Shown here: piece after piece, positions 14,728 to 22,929 of the stretch
Numbering within the stretch: the first letter of the stretch is position 1
Layout: every line of letters starts with the position of its first letter
Notes under the pieces: generated by a model
The model's database searches: none
Told to the model about the DNA's origin: nothing
Seen by the model: only the letters and a program-made list of their open reading frames with translations
From: an uncultured Eubacteriales bacterium
GTDB lineage: Bacteria > Bacillota > Clostridia > Christensenellales > Borkfalkiaceae
Length of the DNA stretch: 61,793 nt
Assembly: GCA_900548285.1 (NCBI GenBank)
Contig: URKE01000004.1
Location: forward strand, 1-61,793
Direction: 5' to 3'
Made by a program: the position numbers and the translations under genes

Positions 14728-16899
14728 TCAGCCTATGTTCCACGTTCCTACGGTGGTAACTCCGTCCGATTCGAGGTCGTTTATCGTGTCGTAACGATAT
14801 ATTCCGCCGTCGGCAATATCTATGCCGCCGTAATAAACGGTGATACATTTTTCTCCGACAAAATCGGTTACATAGTTAACGCAAATCCATTTAAACCAAT
14901 CTTTATGATTCGTCGAGTCGGTTGCCGTAATACGCGTATAAGGAACTGAGCCTTCCGCTCCCGAATGATTGACAAAGCCGAACAAATCAACGTCGTTTTT
15001 TGCAAAATTAACATACCACGAATAACCGCCGTAATCTTCCCAGCCGTCGTAATCTTTTACCGCAGAAAACGGACCGCTGCCCTCCCAGGCGTAACCGTTG
15101 CCGATTGGCATAACTTTGCCGCTTACAACCCGGACGTTTTCCATTTCTGCCAAATCGACTCTGTCGTTTACCATAATATTATTCCAGGTATAGTCGACGT
15201 TAAAGAGCGCGGCAACGTTGTTTCTTCCGTCGAAATCCGGAACGGCTGAAGTGTTTCCGAGATCAACAAACACGTCTTTCAGTTTCATACCCATTCTTCT
15301 GATCGTGGAGATTGCAAACGTGTTATCCGAAAAATTCGTCGTTTCGATATAAAGGTTTTCGAGTTGACTGTCCGCGCGGAACAATCTGCTTTCGTAAACG
15401 TCGCCGTTACCCGCCAAGCCGCAGGCTTTGCCCGATGATTTATCGAAAGTTATAACAAACCTGGTGTTTTTTACTACCGCGCCGAGACCTAAGCCTCCGA
15501 AAATACCGTGTTTACCCGTTTTTGCATATAACGCGTATCCTCTGCCGTCGAAAGTTCCCGCAAAATTTACCGTTGCCGACGCCTGCGTCTGTCTGACGAA
15601 CGATATGGGCGACGACGCGCTGCCGACGTCGGAATTAAAAACGTAGTATTTATCGTTTTTGCCGCCAAGCATCAACTCGGAAACGATATTATCAGCCGTC
15701 AAAGCCGTGTCGTAACCGAAAATGTTTTTGAATAAAAATCCGCCCTTAGTCGTTTGCACCTCGATAGGTTCGGTGTTTTTACCTGCAAATTTCAATTCCC
15801 CGGTGATTTTGTCGGGTTCGAATTCTATTTCTTCTCCGCCTTGTTTAACCGAAAGTATTTGCGCGTTTTCGCCGAATACGTCCGTTACGGAAAATTTATC
15901 GCCTTCCCAGACAAATTCGCCATCGTATTCAACCGTAGGACACGAAACCGTTACGGGAATCTTTTTCGTGTAAACGTTGCCGTCCGAATCGATATACTTT
16001 GCGTTGATATAGGACGAACTGACGAATTTTTTCCTTGCGGTGATTTTGCCGCTCGCTTCATCGAACACAAACAACCTTTCTTTCGGTTTACATTCGAGCG
16101 TACCGGATTTCAACTCTCCGTCCTCGTAAACTTTAAGTTTTATAGTCGCCGAATCGGCGTAGCGGACGCCCTGCCATTCGTTGACGACATAGAGGTCCAC
16201 CGAATCGATTCTGCGTTCTTCGCCGTTTACTTCCGTAACCGCATATATTTCCACGTCTTTGATTACGTTCAGTGTAAAACTCACGCGCATCAGCGACGTG
16301 TCGAAATTTTTCCATTCGCCTTTTACGATAACGTTAGTAGAACCCGTCTTTTTCGGCACTAATTCTCCGCCTTCGTAAGCGGCGATTTCTTCGTTTGCTA
16401 TTTCGACCGACAAACCCTCGCAAGGATAGTTTTTTCCGTTGAATTTTACCGCGCCTTCGAGAACGTAGGAATTTGTTTTTGTCAGATTCAATTCTTCGCC
16501 GATATGTCTGAGGCTGAACGTCGGCTGTAAATTGCCGAACCCTGCCGTAACTTTACAAACGGCGTTTTTACTGCCTGCCGTAGCCATAATATCGGCATCG
16601 CCCGCGCCGACAGCGCTTATAACTCCGCCGTCGACAGTCGCTACGCTTACATCGGAACTTTTCCAGATAACGGTAACGTTTTTCTCGTCGTAATTCGAGG
16701 CAACAAGAACCGCCGTATCTCCGACCGTCATAGAACAAGACGATTTATCGAGAGAGAACACGATTTCGTTCGTGTTCGAAGAAGAGGAATCAGGCGAAAT
16801 CGATTCGTCATCGTTCTTTTTTGAGCAACCGACCGTAAGCGCAAGAATCGCCAACGAAAAAACAATAGTCAATATCGTAAATATTTTACGTCTTTTCAT
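14728..16899 (-). CDS. Large lipoprotein with bacterial Ig-like (Big2) domain
   Basis: 723 residues. The start is set at 16899, where MKRRKIFTIL follows AAGGAGG; the signal peptide ends at LTVGC. A Big2 domain follows (SMTVGDTAVLVAS...VIWKSSDVSVATVDGGVISAVGAGDADIMATA, about residues 35-110). The middle is beta-rich and unrecognised; the region around FDGRGYALYAKTGKHGIFGG (near 460) looks like a right-handed beta-helix or GLUG-like repeat. It begins 11 nt after the stop of the DUF4838 gene, whose last codons overlap its ribosome site, so the two are co-transcribed. Extracellular, membrane-anchored; binding to carbohydrate is a guess from context. Confidence 0.8.
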   Translation of the reverse strand: MKRRKIFTILTIVFSLAILALTVGCSKKNDDESISPDSSSSNTNEIVFSLDKSSCSMTVGDTAVLVASNYDEKNVTVIWKSSDVSVATVDGGVISAVGAGDADIMATAGSKNAVCKVTAGFGNLQPTFSLRHIGEELNLTKTNSYVLEGAVKFNGKNYPCEGLSVEIANEEIAAYEGGELVPKKTGSTNVIVKGEWKNFDTSLMRVSFTLNVIKDVEIYAVTEVNGEERRIDSVDLYVVNEWQGVRYADSATIKLKVYEDGELKSGTLECKPKERLFVFDEASGKITARKKFVSSSYINAKYIDSDGNVYTKKIPVTVSCPTVEYDGEFVWEGDKFSVTDVFGENAQILSVKQGGEEIEFEPDKITGELKFAGKNTEPIEVQTTKGGFLFKNIFGYDTALTADNIVSELMLGGKNDKYYVFNSDVGSASSPISFVRQTQASATVNFAGTFDGRGYALYAKTGKHGIFGGLGLGAVVKNTRFVITFDKSSGKACGLAGNGDVYESRLFRADSQLENLYIETTNFSDNTFAISTIRRMGMKLKDVFVDLGNTSAVPDFDGRNNVAALFNVDYTWNNIMVNDRVDLAEMENVRVVSGKVMPIGNGYAWEGSGPFSAVKDYDGWEDYGGYSWYVNFAKNDVDLFGFVNHSGAEGSVPYTRITATDSTNHKDWFKWICVNYVTDFVGEKCITVYYGGIDIADGGIYRYDTINDLESDGVTTVGTWNIG

Positions 16900-16910
16900 A
16901 TCGTTCCTCC

Positions 16911-17984
16911 TTAAAGCGTCGAAAGAAACGAATCTATACGATCCGTACTTGCTTCGCCGTATCTCGTTATTCCGAGCGAGCCGCAAAGACTTTTGAATTT
17001 ACTCTTCATTTCATCCAATCTTACATCTTCATATGAATTTTTATAAAGAGTAAGGGCAACCTTTGCAGGGAACAACCATTCTATATCGATATGAGTTTTC
17101 AATTTATTATAAATAGCGGTATCCGCTTTATATTTCGATATGTCTGCATATGCGTCGTCAAGTTTTGCGAACAACCCGCTTACCGTGCCGAAATCGAAAC
17201 TCGAACCGGACGACGTAGGCCTTTCGCTTATCGCACTCTCCGACCAACCGTGTTTACCATATTCTCTTGCAAACCAAAGTCTACATTCAAGGAAATACTT
17301 TTTCATCGATTCCGCCGCGTCGAGATACATTGCGGCGAAATAGTCGTCGATAAGATCGTTCATCGTAAGCGACGAATCCCACGCCATTTTACTCGTCAGA
17401 TAATTTGCGAGAGTAAAGAAACCCGAATCCGCGCCGCGCTGTTCGCTGTGGAATTGCGCGTAAGTGAACTGATACCCGTTCTTGTAGAGAATTTTATAGA
17501 AATCCTCGTAGAAAGAATACATATCGAAGAAACAGAAGTAATCGTTAAAGAAACAACCGTATGTCCACGCCCAACCGTCTGACGTAAATTTTGCCCAATC
17601 GGAAACGAGCGCAAGAGGCGCCGCGTTTGCGGGGTAATCGGTTGTATGAGCGTAATCGAGCGAACTGAACGCCGTAAACGCTTTGACTTTAACGCCGTCG
17701 GGAGATTTCAGATCGCCGCTCGCATTCACCGTGCCGTCCGGACCGACGGAAAACGGAGGATTAAGCGTAGACTGATACGCGAAGAACGTGAAAGTGAAAT
17801 CATCGCGTTTATAAGCCGCGTTTTCGGGCTTGTTCATCCATTCCATAACTTTTTTGCCTACGCGATTGACGAACATAAGCACCGCCGCCGAATCTGCGTT
17901 GTTATGGGCTCTTTTTACCGCAAGACACGAATCGCAGCCGCAGGTAGGAATATTATCCTCTATACCGAGATGCGCCGTATTCAT
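16911..17984 (-). pseudogene. 5'-truncated DUF4838 protein
   Basis: 357 residues matching the C-terminal half of DUF4838 proteins, which are large secreted glycoside-hydrolase-like proteins of gut bacteria. CGCDSCLAVKRAHNNADSA near 14-33 and the WAKFTSDGWAWTYG...FNDYFCFFDMYSF region are typical. No signal peptide or N-terminal domain is present. The frame runs back past 17984 into the inverted-repeat end at 18009-18022 and then is lost, so the N-terminal half was removed by the element or a deletion next to it. No initiation site with a good ribosome signal was found. The downstream lipoprotein gene depended on this gene's promoter. Confidence 0.75.
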
Positions 17985-18008
17985 ATACGGATAATTTTCC
18001 TTTGTATA

Positions 18009-18204
18009 CCAGACAAGAATAAGTATATTATTGTAGACGGTACGCTCAAACCATCTGCAAGCGTAGCATAAAGTAAAAGACGAGATAGTTTTCTCGCCTT
18101 TTATCTTATGATTATTCTATTTTAACACTTAAACCAAAATAATCTCTTGTAAAAAACAAAACGAACTTTGAATTTTCATCAAGGTTCGTTTTATTCTTGT
18201 CTGG
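18009..18204. mobile_element. 196-bp element with the same terminal repeats, next to truncated DUF4838 gene
   Basis: The left end CCAGACAAGAATAA (18009-18022) and right end TTTTATTCTTGTCTGG (18189-18204) are inverted and match the ends of the element in GH3. The match is 14 bp on the left. The interior differs and holds two hairpins: CGAGA...TCTCG (near 18092-18107) and AAAACGAACTTTGA / TCAAGGTTCGTTTT (near 18160-18192), the latter terminator-like. No coding content. Confidence 0.6.
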
Positions 18205-18216
18205 TGCACCTTCGGG
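18202..18216 (-). repeat. Duplicate of the tRNA-Lys 3' end
   Basis: TGGTGCACCTTCGGG is identical to the 3' end (CCA included) of tRNA-Lys(CTT) at 18390-18404, in the same orientation, 188 bp away. Duplicated tRNA 3' ends are typical of integration sites, but no integrase gene is nearby. The intervening 170 bp has a hairpin TCCCGCAAGCGGGA and no gene. Confidence 0.6.
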
Positions 18217-18350
18217 AGACTTTGCCGTTTCCCGCAAGCGGGAGACCTACGGCAAATATTTACTTCGCAAATAGACGAACGACGGCGCATTAAGACATTT
18301 TATATACTTCAAGTTTTGGTTGCGCCGCGTACTCGTCCCGCTTAAGGCGT

Positions 18351-18393
18351 ACCAAAGAAAAAGACAGGTCCATGACCCGTCTTTTTCTTTGGT
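18351..18393 (-). terminator. Terminator of the six-tRNA operon
   Basis: 15-bp stem ACCAAAGAAAAAGAC / GTCTTTTTCTTTGGT. The CCA end of tRNA-Lys(CTT) is itself the base of the stem, so processing and termination signals overlap. Confidence 0.75.
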
Positions 18394-18465
18394 GCACCTT
18401 CGGGGACTCGAACCCCGGACCCACTGATTAAGAGTCAGTTGCTCTACCAACTGAGCTAAAGGTGC
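18390..18465 (-). tRNA. tRNA-Lys(CTT)
   Basis: 76 nt with encoded CCA. Acceptor GCACCTT/AAGGTGC, D-arm AGCTCAGTTGGTAGAGC, anticodon loop CTCTTAA, T-arm CCGGGGTTCGAGTCCCCG. Last of six tRNAs. Confidence 0.97.
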
Positions 18466-18467
18466 GG

Positions 18468-18543
18468 TGGTGATTCATCGGGGACTCGAACCCCGGACAA
18501 CATGATTAAAAGTCATGTGCTCTACCGCCTGAGCTAATGAACC
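18468..18543 (-). tRNA. tRNA-Lys(TTT)
   Basis: 76 nt with encoded CCA. Acceptor GGTTCAT/ATGAATC (one G-U type pair), anticodon loop CTTTTAA, T-arm identical to the neighbouring tRNA-Lys(CTT). Confidence 0.97.
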
Positions 18544-18567
18544 ATATTAAGTTTTGAGCGCGCTTTC

Positions 18568-18642
18568 TGGCTGGGGTGGCAGGATTCGAACCTACGAATA
18601 CTGGAATCAAAATCCAGTGCCTTACCGCTTGGCGACACCCCA
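18568..18642 (-). tRNA. tRNA-Gln(TTG)
   Basis: 75 nt with encoded CCA. It starts TGGGGTG, anticodon loop TTTTGAT, discriminator G. The U1-A72 start is typical of Gln tRNA. Confidence 0.97.
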
Positions 18643-18652
18643 ATAAAATTAA

Positions 18653-18730
18653 TGGGGCGGGAGATGGGAATCGAACCCACGACCTTCAGGACCACAATCT
18701 GACGCTCTAACCAACTGCGCTACTCCCGCC
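18653..18730 (-). tRNA. tRNA-His(GTG)
   Basis: 78 nt including the extra 5' G and encoded CCA. Anticodon loop TTGTGGT; acceptor GGCGGGA. The G-1:C73 pair marks it as His. Confidence 0.97.
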
Positions 18731-18738
18731 ATAAGGCT

Positions 18739-18815
18739 TGGTGCGCCTGAAGGGATTCGAACCCCTGACACCCGCCTTAGAAGGGCGGTGCTCTATCCAA
18801 CTGAGCTACAGGCGC
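18739..18815 (-). tRNA. tRNA-Arg(TCT)
   Basis: 77 nt with encoded CCA. Acceptor GCGCCTG/CAGGCGC, anticodon loop CTTCTAA, T-arm AGGGGTTCGAATCCCTT. Confidence 0.97.
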
Positions 18816-18859
18816 ATTTGTGTCGGCAGAATCCCTCGTTTATCGAACAAAGCCGATAA

Positions 18860-18933
18860 TGGAGCGGGTGATGGGAATCGGACCCACGCAACCAGCTTGG
18901 AAGGCTGGTGTTCTACCATTGAACTACACCCGC
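18860..18933 (-). tRNA. tRNA-Gly(TCC)
   Basis: 74 nt with encoded CCA. Acceptor GCGGGTG/CACCCGC, anticodon loop CTTCCAA. First of the six tRNAs, 20 nt after the -10 box. Confidence 0.97.
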
Positions 18934-18953
18934 GTCACTCACAATGCTTGTAT

Positions 18954-18982
18954 ATTCTATCAAAATAATTCTGCATTGTCAA
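18954..18982 (-). promoter_or_regulatory. Promoter of the tRNA operon
   Basis: Minus strand TTGACA (18977-18982), 17-nt spacer, TAGAAT (18954-18959), ending 20 nt before tRNA-Gly. Confidence 0.8.
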
Positions 18983-19062
18983 ATGATTTCAGGTGTTTTT
19001 TAAAAAATTTTGTCAAAGATTTTTTACATCGGAAAACCGACGAAAACGTTCTCTTTTTCGCC

Positions 19063-19398
19063 TTATTTCAGCCACAGCCAAAGCAGAATTATCACCGCCG
19101 CGAAGCACAGAACGCCGAGCAGAAGCCGCGGAAGATAATAAGCGTAAGCCGCCTTGATCATCGCCCTGCGCTCCTTTTTCGTCACATTCACTCCGTCGCC
19201 CTTCTTTTTCTTCCCGGCAACGGACGGCAGATTTTCCATGCTGTAAACGGTATGCCCGTCGTCTATGTAAACGGGCTTTTTCTTCTTCGGCTTTTTTTCT
19301 TTCTTTTTCTCCGTTTTTAACGGTTGACTTTCCGCGTTATCGGCTTTAACGTCGCGCGCCGTTTTTTCCGGCGCGGTATTTTCTTCCGGCTTATTCAC
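19063..19398 (-). CDS. Small Lys-rich tail-anchored membrane protein
   Basis: 111 residues if started at the GTG at 19398, which overlaps the oppF stop (GTGAATAA) and follows GGAAG. A longer reading inside oppF is possible but lacks a ribosome site. The first 75 residues are highly charged and Lys-rich (EKKKEKKPKKKKPVYIDDG), then TKKERRAMIKAAYAYYLPRL leads into one C-terminal membrane helix (LLLGVLCFAAVIILLWLWLK). The basic N-terminal part would face the cytoplasm. Translational coupling to oppF suggests a helper of the importer or simply a shared transcript. Family not recognised. Confidence 0.7.
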   Translation of the reverse strand: MNKPEENTAPEKTARDVKADNAESQPLKTEKKKEKKPKKKKPVYIDDGHTVYSMENLPSVAGKKKKGDGVNVTKKERRAMIKAAYAYYLPRLLLGVLCFAAVIILLWLWLK

Positions 19399-20563
19399 GA
19401 TTTTCTTCCGATTTTTCGTCAGCCGCTTTCGCGGTTTTTTTGCCGAACGGCAACTTGCCTTTTTTGAGTTCTGCAAGACGGTTCTTCTCGGCTTCCTCTT
19501 CGAGGCGTTTCCTTTCGAGTTCGGCGTATTCCTCGTCGTACTTTGCGAGATTATCCATCACTTCTTTATCGTAAAGGTGGCAGGCGACGAAATGCCCCGC
19601 CTTGACCTCGTTATACTTCGGCTCGACAAACTTGCAGACGTTCATGCACTCCGAGCAACGCGTGTGGAATTTGCAACCCTTGGGCGGGTTTGCCGGCGAA
19701 GGAATATCCCCCTCGAGGATAATTCTCTTCATCTTGTAATCCGGATCCGGAACGGGAACGGCGGAGAACAACGCCTTTGTGTAAGGGTGAAGCGGATTAT
19801 CGAAAATCTCATCCGTTTCGCCGAGTTCCATCATGTTTCCGAGATACATTACGAGTATCTGGTCGGTTATGTATTTAACGACCGAAAGATCGTGAGAAAT
19901 GAACACGTAAGTAAGGTTCAGTTTCTTCTGTAAGTCCTTCAATAAGTTGATTATCTGCGCCTGAATGGAAACATCGAGCGCGGAAACAGGCTCGTCGCAA
20001 ACGACTAATTTCGGGTTGACGGCAAGCGCGCGGGCTATGCAGATACGCTGTCTTTGACCGCCCGAAAATTCATGCGGATATCTGTCGTAATGCTGAGGTT
20101 GAAGTCCGCATTTTTTCATTATATCGAGAACGTAACCGTGGACTTCTTCCTTTGGCACGATGTTGTGAATTCTGACCGCTTCCGCAATGATATTGCCAAC
20201 CGTCATTCTCGGCGGCAGCGACGAATAAGGATCCTGGAAGATAAGTTGAATATCCGTGCGGTATTTCTGCATTTCATTGCGGCTGATGTTCGTTATATCT
20301 TCGCCCTCGAAGAAAATCTGCCCGCCGTCCGACTTGTAAAGTTTGAGAATGGTTCTTCCGAGCGTGGTTTTTCCGCAACCGGACTCGCCCACGACGCCTA
20401 TCGTCGTTCCCGTTTTTACCGAAAAACTCACGTTGTCGACGGCTTTGAGATAAGCCTCGGGCTTGCCGAACAGAGATTTTTTTATAACGAAATATTTTTT
20501 AAGGTTTTTAACTTCGAGAATATTCTCGCCGTTAAACTCTTTTTTTTCTACGGTTTTATCCAT
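19391..20563 (-). CDS. oppF: Oligopeptide ABC importer ATPase OppF
   Basis: A 390-residue ATPase for peptide import. Walker A GESGCGKTTLGR near 58-69, signature FSGGQRQRICIARAL near 166-180, Walker B LVVCDEPVSALD near 186-197 and switch His in FISHDL near 222. The C-terminal oligo_HPY region (NPLHPYTKALF) is followed by the Cys-rich motif FHTRCSECMNVC, as in many Opp/Dpp ATPases. An extra charged tail of about 50 residues, ERKRLEEEAEKNRLAEL in part, is predicted coiled coil and is not usual. Co-transcribed with oppD 34 nt upstream. Confidence 0.95.
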   Translation of the reverse strand: MDKTVEKKEFNGENILEVKNLKKYFVIKKSLFGKPEAYLKAVDNVSFSVKTGTTIGVVGESGCGKTTLGRTILKLYKSDGGQIFFEGEDITNISRNEMQKYRTDIQLIFQDPYSSLPPRMTVGNIIAEAVRIHNIVPKEEVHGYVLDIMKKCGLQPQHYDRYPHEFSGGQRQRICIARALAVNPKLVVCDEPVSALDVSIQAQIINLLKDLQKKLNLTYVFISHDLSVVKYITDQILVMYLGNMMELGETDEIFDNPLHPYTKALFSAVPVPDPDYKMKRIILEGDIPSPANPPKGCKFHTRCSECMNVCKFVEPKYNEVKAGHFVACHLYDKEVMDNLAKYDEEYAELERKRLEEEAEKNRLAELKKGKLPFGKKTAKAADEKSEENRE

Positions 20564-20597
20564 TTATCTTCTCCGTTTTGAGTTCGCGCGCGCGGCG

Positions 20598-21758
20598 TCA
20601 CTCTTCATATAAATAGCAGGAAACGTAATGTTCGTCGTTTATTTTAATTTCCTTCGGGTATTCTCCGCTGCACTTGCCCGTGCATTTTCCGCATCTGTTT
20701 TTGAAATAACAGTTGTTCGGAAGGTTTATCGGGTTAGGCACCTGCCCCGGAATAGAATAAAGCGGCGCGTTGGAATCGGAGGTGATGAGCGGCTTGCTCT
20801 TCTGAAGCCCCATGGTGTAAGGATGAAGCGGATTGTGGAAAATTTCCTTTGCCGAGCCGCGTTCTATAACCTTGCCCGCATACATAACCACCACTTCGTC
20901 CGCCATTTCGGCGATTACGCCGAGGTCGTGCGTGATGAGCATTATCGAACAGCCCTGATTAACCTGCAAATCCTTCAGAAGTTCGAGAATCTGAGCCTGA
21001 ATGGTAACGTCGAGAGCCGTTGTCGGCTCGTCCGCGATGATAAGTTTCGGGTTGCCGGCAAGAGCCATCGCTATCATTACCCTTTGGCGCATTCCGCCCG
21101 AAAGTTCGTGCGGGTAGGCGGCGTAAAAACGCTCGGGCATCGATATCCCGACCTTTTTGAGCATTTCTATACTATACGCCTTAACGTCTTCTTTTGAAAG
21201 TTCGGGCTTATGCAGAAACGAAACTTCGTCGAGTTGATAACCTATCGTGAAAACGGGGTTAAGGCTCGTCATAGGCTCCTGAAAAATCATCGTGATGTCC
21301 TGACCGCGGATTTTGTGCATTTCCTCGGTGGGCATTTTCGTCACGTCGAAGCCGAGTTTTTTCCCCTCCTCGTTATAACCGAGTTTATCGGAGTTAAATC
21401 TGATACTTCCTCCCGTGATCTGCCCTTGCGGCGCGGCGACGAGTTGCATTATCGAAAGCGAGGTTACGCTCTTTCCGCAACCGGATTCGCCGACGACGCC
21501 GACGATTTTGTTCTTCGGAATGGAAAACGAAACTCCGTCCACCGATTTTACCGTTCCTCTGTCCGTGAAGAAACTTGTGTGTAAATCGTCGATTTCCACG
21601 ACGTTGTTTTCGTCGTTCATAGGCGCGGTGTATTCCGATTCGGAACGTTTGATGCGTTTCTGCGCCTCGTAATACTTCATCTGCCTGATATTGTATTTTA
21701 TTATCTCGCGGCTTTCTTTTATCGTGAGATAATCGTTGTTTTTCTCTTTTTTAAACAT
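20598..21758 (-). CDS. oppD: Oligopeptide ABC importer ATPase OppD
   Basis: A 386-residue partner of OppF. Walker A GESGCGKSVTSLS near 93-105, signature LSGGMRQRVMIAMAL near 214-228, Walker B LIIADEPTTALD near 234-245, HDLGV near 272. The C-terminal HPYTMGL and FKNRCGKCTGKC motifs are present. About 46 residues precede the usual OppD start and are charged and unrecognised; the ATG is kept because the frame shows no better start with a ribosome site. Separated from oppC by a 53-bp gap that holds a remnant repeat end. Confidence 0.95.
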   Translation of the reverse strand: MFKKEKNNDYLTIKESREIIKYNIRQMKYYEAQKRIKRSESEYTAPMNDENNVVEIDDLHTSFFTDRGTVKSVDGVSFSIPKNKIVGVVGESGCGKSVTSLSIMQLVAAPQGQITGGSIRFNSDKLGYNEEGKKLGFDVTKMPTEEMHKIRGQDITMIFQEPMTSLNPVFTIGYQLDEVSFLHKPELSKEDVKAYSIEMLKKVGISMPERFYAAYPHELSGGMRQRVMIAMALAGNPKLIIADEPTTALDVTIQAQILELLKDLQVNQGCSIMLITHDLGVIAEMADEVVVMYAGKVIERGSAKEIFHNPLHPYTMGLQKSKPLITSDSNAPLYSIPGQVPNPINLPNNCYFKNRCGKCTGKCSGEYPKEIKINDEHYVSCYLYEE

Positions 21759-21772
21759 TTTAAACCTCAGAC

Positions 21773-21790
21773 GGTTTTATTCTTGTCCGG
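21773..21790 (+). repeat. Single end of the CCAGACAAG element family
   Basis: GGTTTTATTCTTGTCCGG matches the right-hand ends at 13218-13240 and 18183-18204 with one deletion and one or two changes. No partner end lies near, so it is a remnant. It sits in the oppC-oppD gap. Confidence 0.5.
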
Positions 21791-21811
21791 CATCGACCGT
21801 TCGGTGAGTTA

Positions 21812-22924
21812 TTACTTTCTCGCTTTGGGATCCATCGCGTCGCGAAGTCCGTCGCCGACGAAGTTGAAGCCGAGAACGGCTATAACTATCATTACGCCTG
21901 CGGGAAGCCACACGTTGACGTGGTAATTAAGAATTTCGCGGACGTCCGCTTTTGCTATCATCGTTCCCCACGCCGCCTTCGGGTGCTGAATACCGAGCCC
22001 GAGATAGGAAAGCGTGGATTCGTAAAGAATAACGCTGCCCAAGCCCAACGTCATCGAAACGATGAGTTGCGGCATAACGTTCGGCAGAAGGTGAACGAAA
22101 ATTCTTCTCCACACGGGAATCCCCATAACTTCCGTGGCCGTCATATATTCCTGCTCGCGGAGCATGAGAATCTGCCCCCTCACGAGCCTTGCGACGCCGC
22201 TCCAACTGAATATCGTTATCATCGCCATAAGGAGATAAATCTGCAGGTTGGATTCCGGCGGAATCTCCCACGCCTTTATAACAGACGACGCGATAAGAAG
22301 AATGGGAAGAGTGGGAACGCAGTTGAATATGTCGACTATTCTCATTATTATCTGGTCGACGACGCCGCCGAAATAACCGGCTATTCCGCCGAGAATAACG
22401 CCGATGAGCGTTTCGAGAATAACTACGACGAATCCGATGGTGAGCGATATTCTGCCGCCGTACATAAGACGAACGAAAATATCGAGTCCCTGGTCATCCG
22501 TACCGAGCAGATGATCGAGGCTTATGCCCTGATAGGCTCTCGTTTCTTTGTTTATGAATATAATCTGAGTCGCTTCGATTTTATTGCCCTGCTCGTCCTC
22601 GTAAGATATGACTATTTCGTCCTTGACGGTTATAGGTCTTCTGTCCGGCTCGGTTTCGCCCCATCTCGTGTATATTATCGGACCGAGGAACGAGAACGCG
22701 AACAGAAAAACTATCATTACAAGACCGACGATCGAGAGTTTGGAACGGAAAAATCTGCGAAGAACGAGCCTGAAAGGGCTCATTTCCTTATAGGTTTCGA
22801 GTTCTTTCGCTTCTATCTCCGCCGCGCCTTCCGCTTCAGCCTTTTCCGCTTCGGCTTCGCCGTCCGCTTTTTGGGCTTTTTCGAGTTCTTCTTCGGCGAT
22901 CATTTCGATTTCTTTTTCATCCAT
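21812..22924 (-). CDS. oppC: Oligopeptide ABC importer permease OppC
   Basis: A 370-residue inner-membrane permease, about 70 longer than typical. The first 50 residues are acidic and Ala/Glu-rich (AQKADGEAEAEKAEAEG), cytoplasmic. After the first membrane helix there is an extra extracellular segment (residues about 85-130, including EIVISYEDEQGN). The LGTDDQGLDIFVRLMYGGRISL segment in outline and the coupling loop REQEYMTATEVMGIPVWRRIF are diagnostic for OppC. It starts 5 nt after oppB. Confidence 0.94.
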   Translation of the reverse strand: MDEKEIEMIAEEELEKAQKADGEAEAEKAEAEGAAEIEAKELETYKEMSPFRLVLRRFFRSKLSIVGLVMIVFLFAFSFLGPIIYTRWGETEPDRRPITVKDEIVISYEDEQGNKIEATQIIFINKETRAYQGISLDHLLGTDDQGLDIFVRLMYGGRISLTIGFVVVILETLIGVILGGIAGYFGGVVDQIIMRIVDIFNCVPTLPILLIASSVIKAWEIPPESNLQIYLLMAMITIFSWSGVARLVRGQILMLREQEYMTATEVMGIPVWRRIFVHLLPNVMPQLIVSMTLGLGSVILYESTLSYLGLGIQHPKAAWGTMIAKADVREILNYHVNVWLPAGVMIVIAVLGFNFVGDGLRDAMDPKARK

Positions 22925-22929
22925 ATTGT

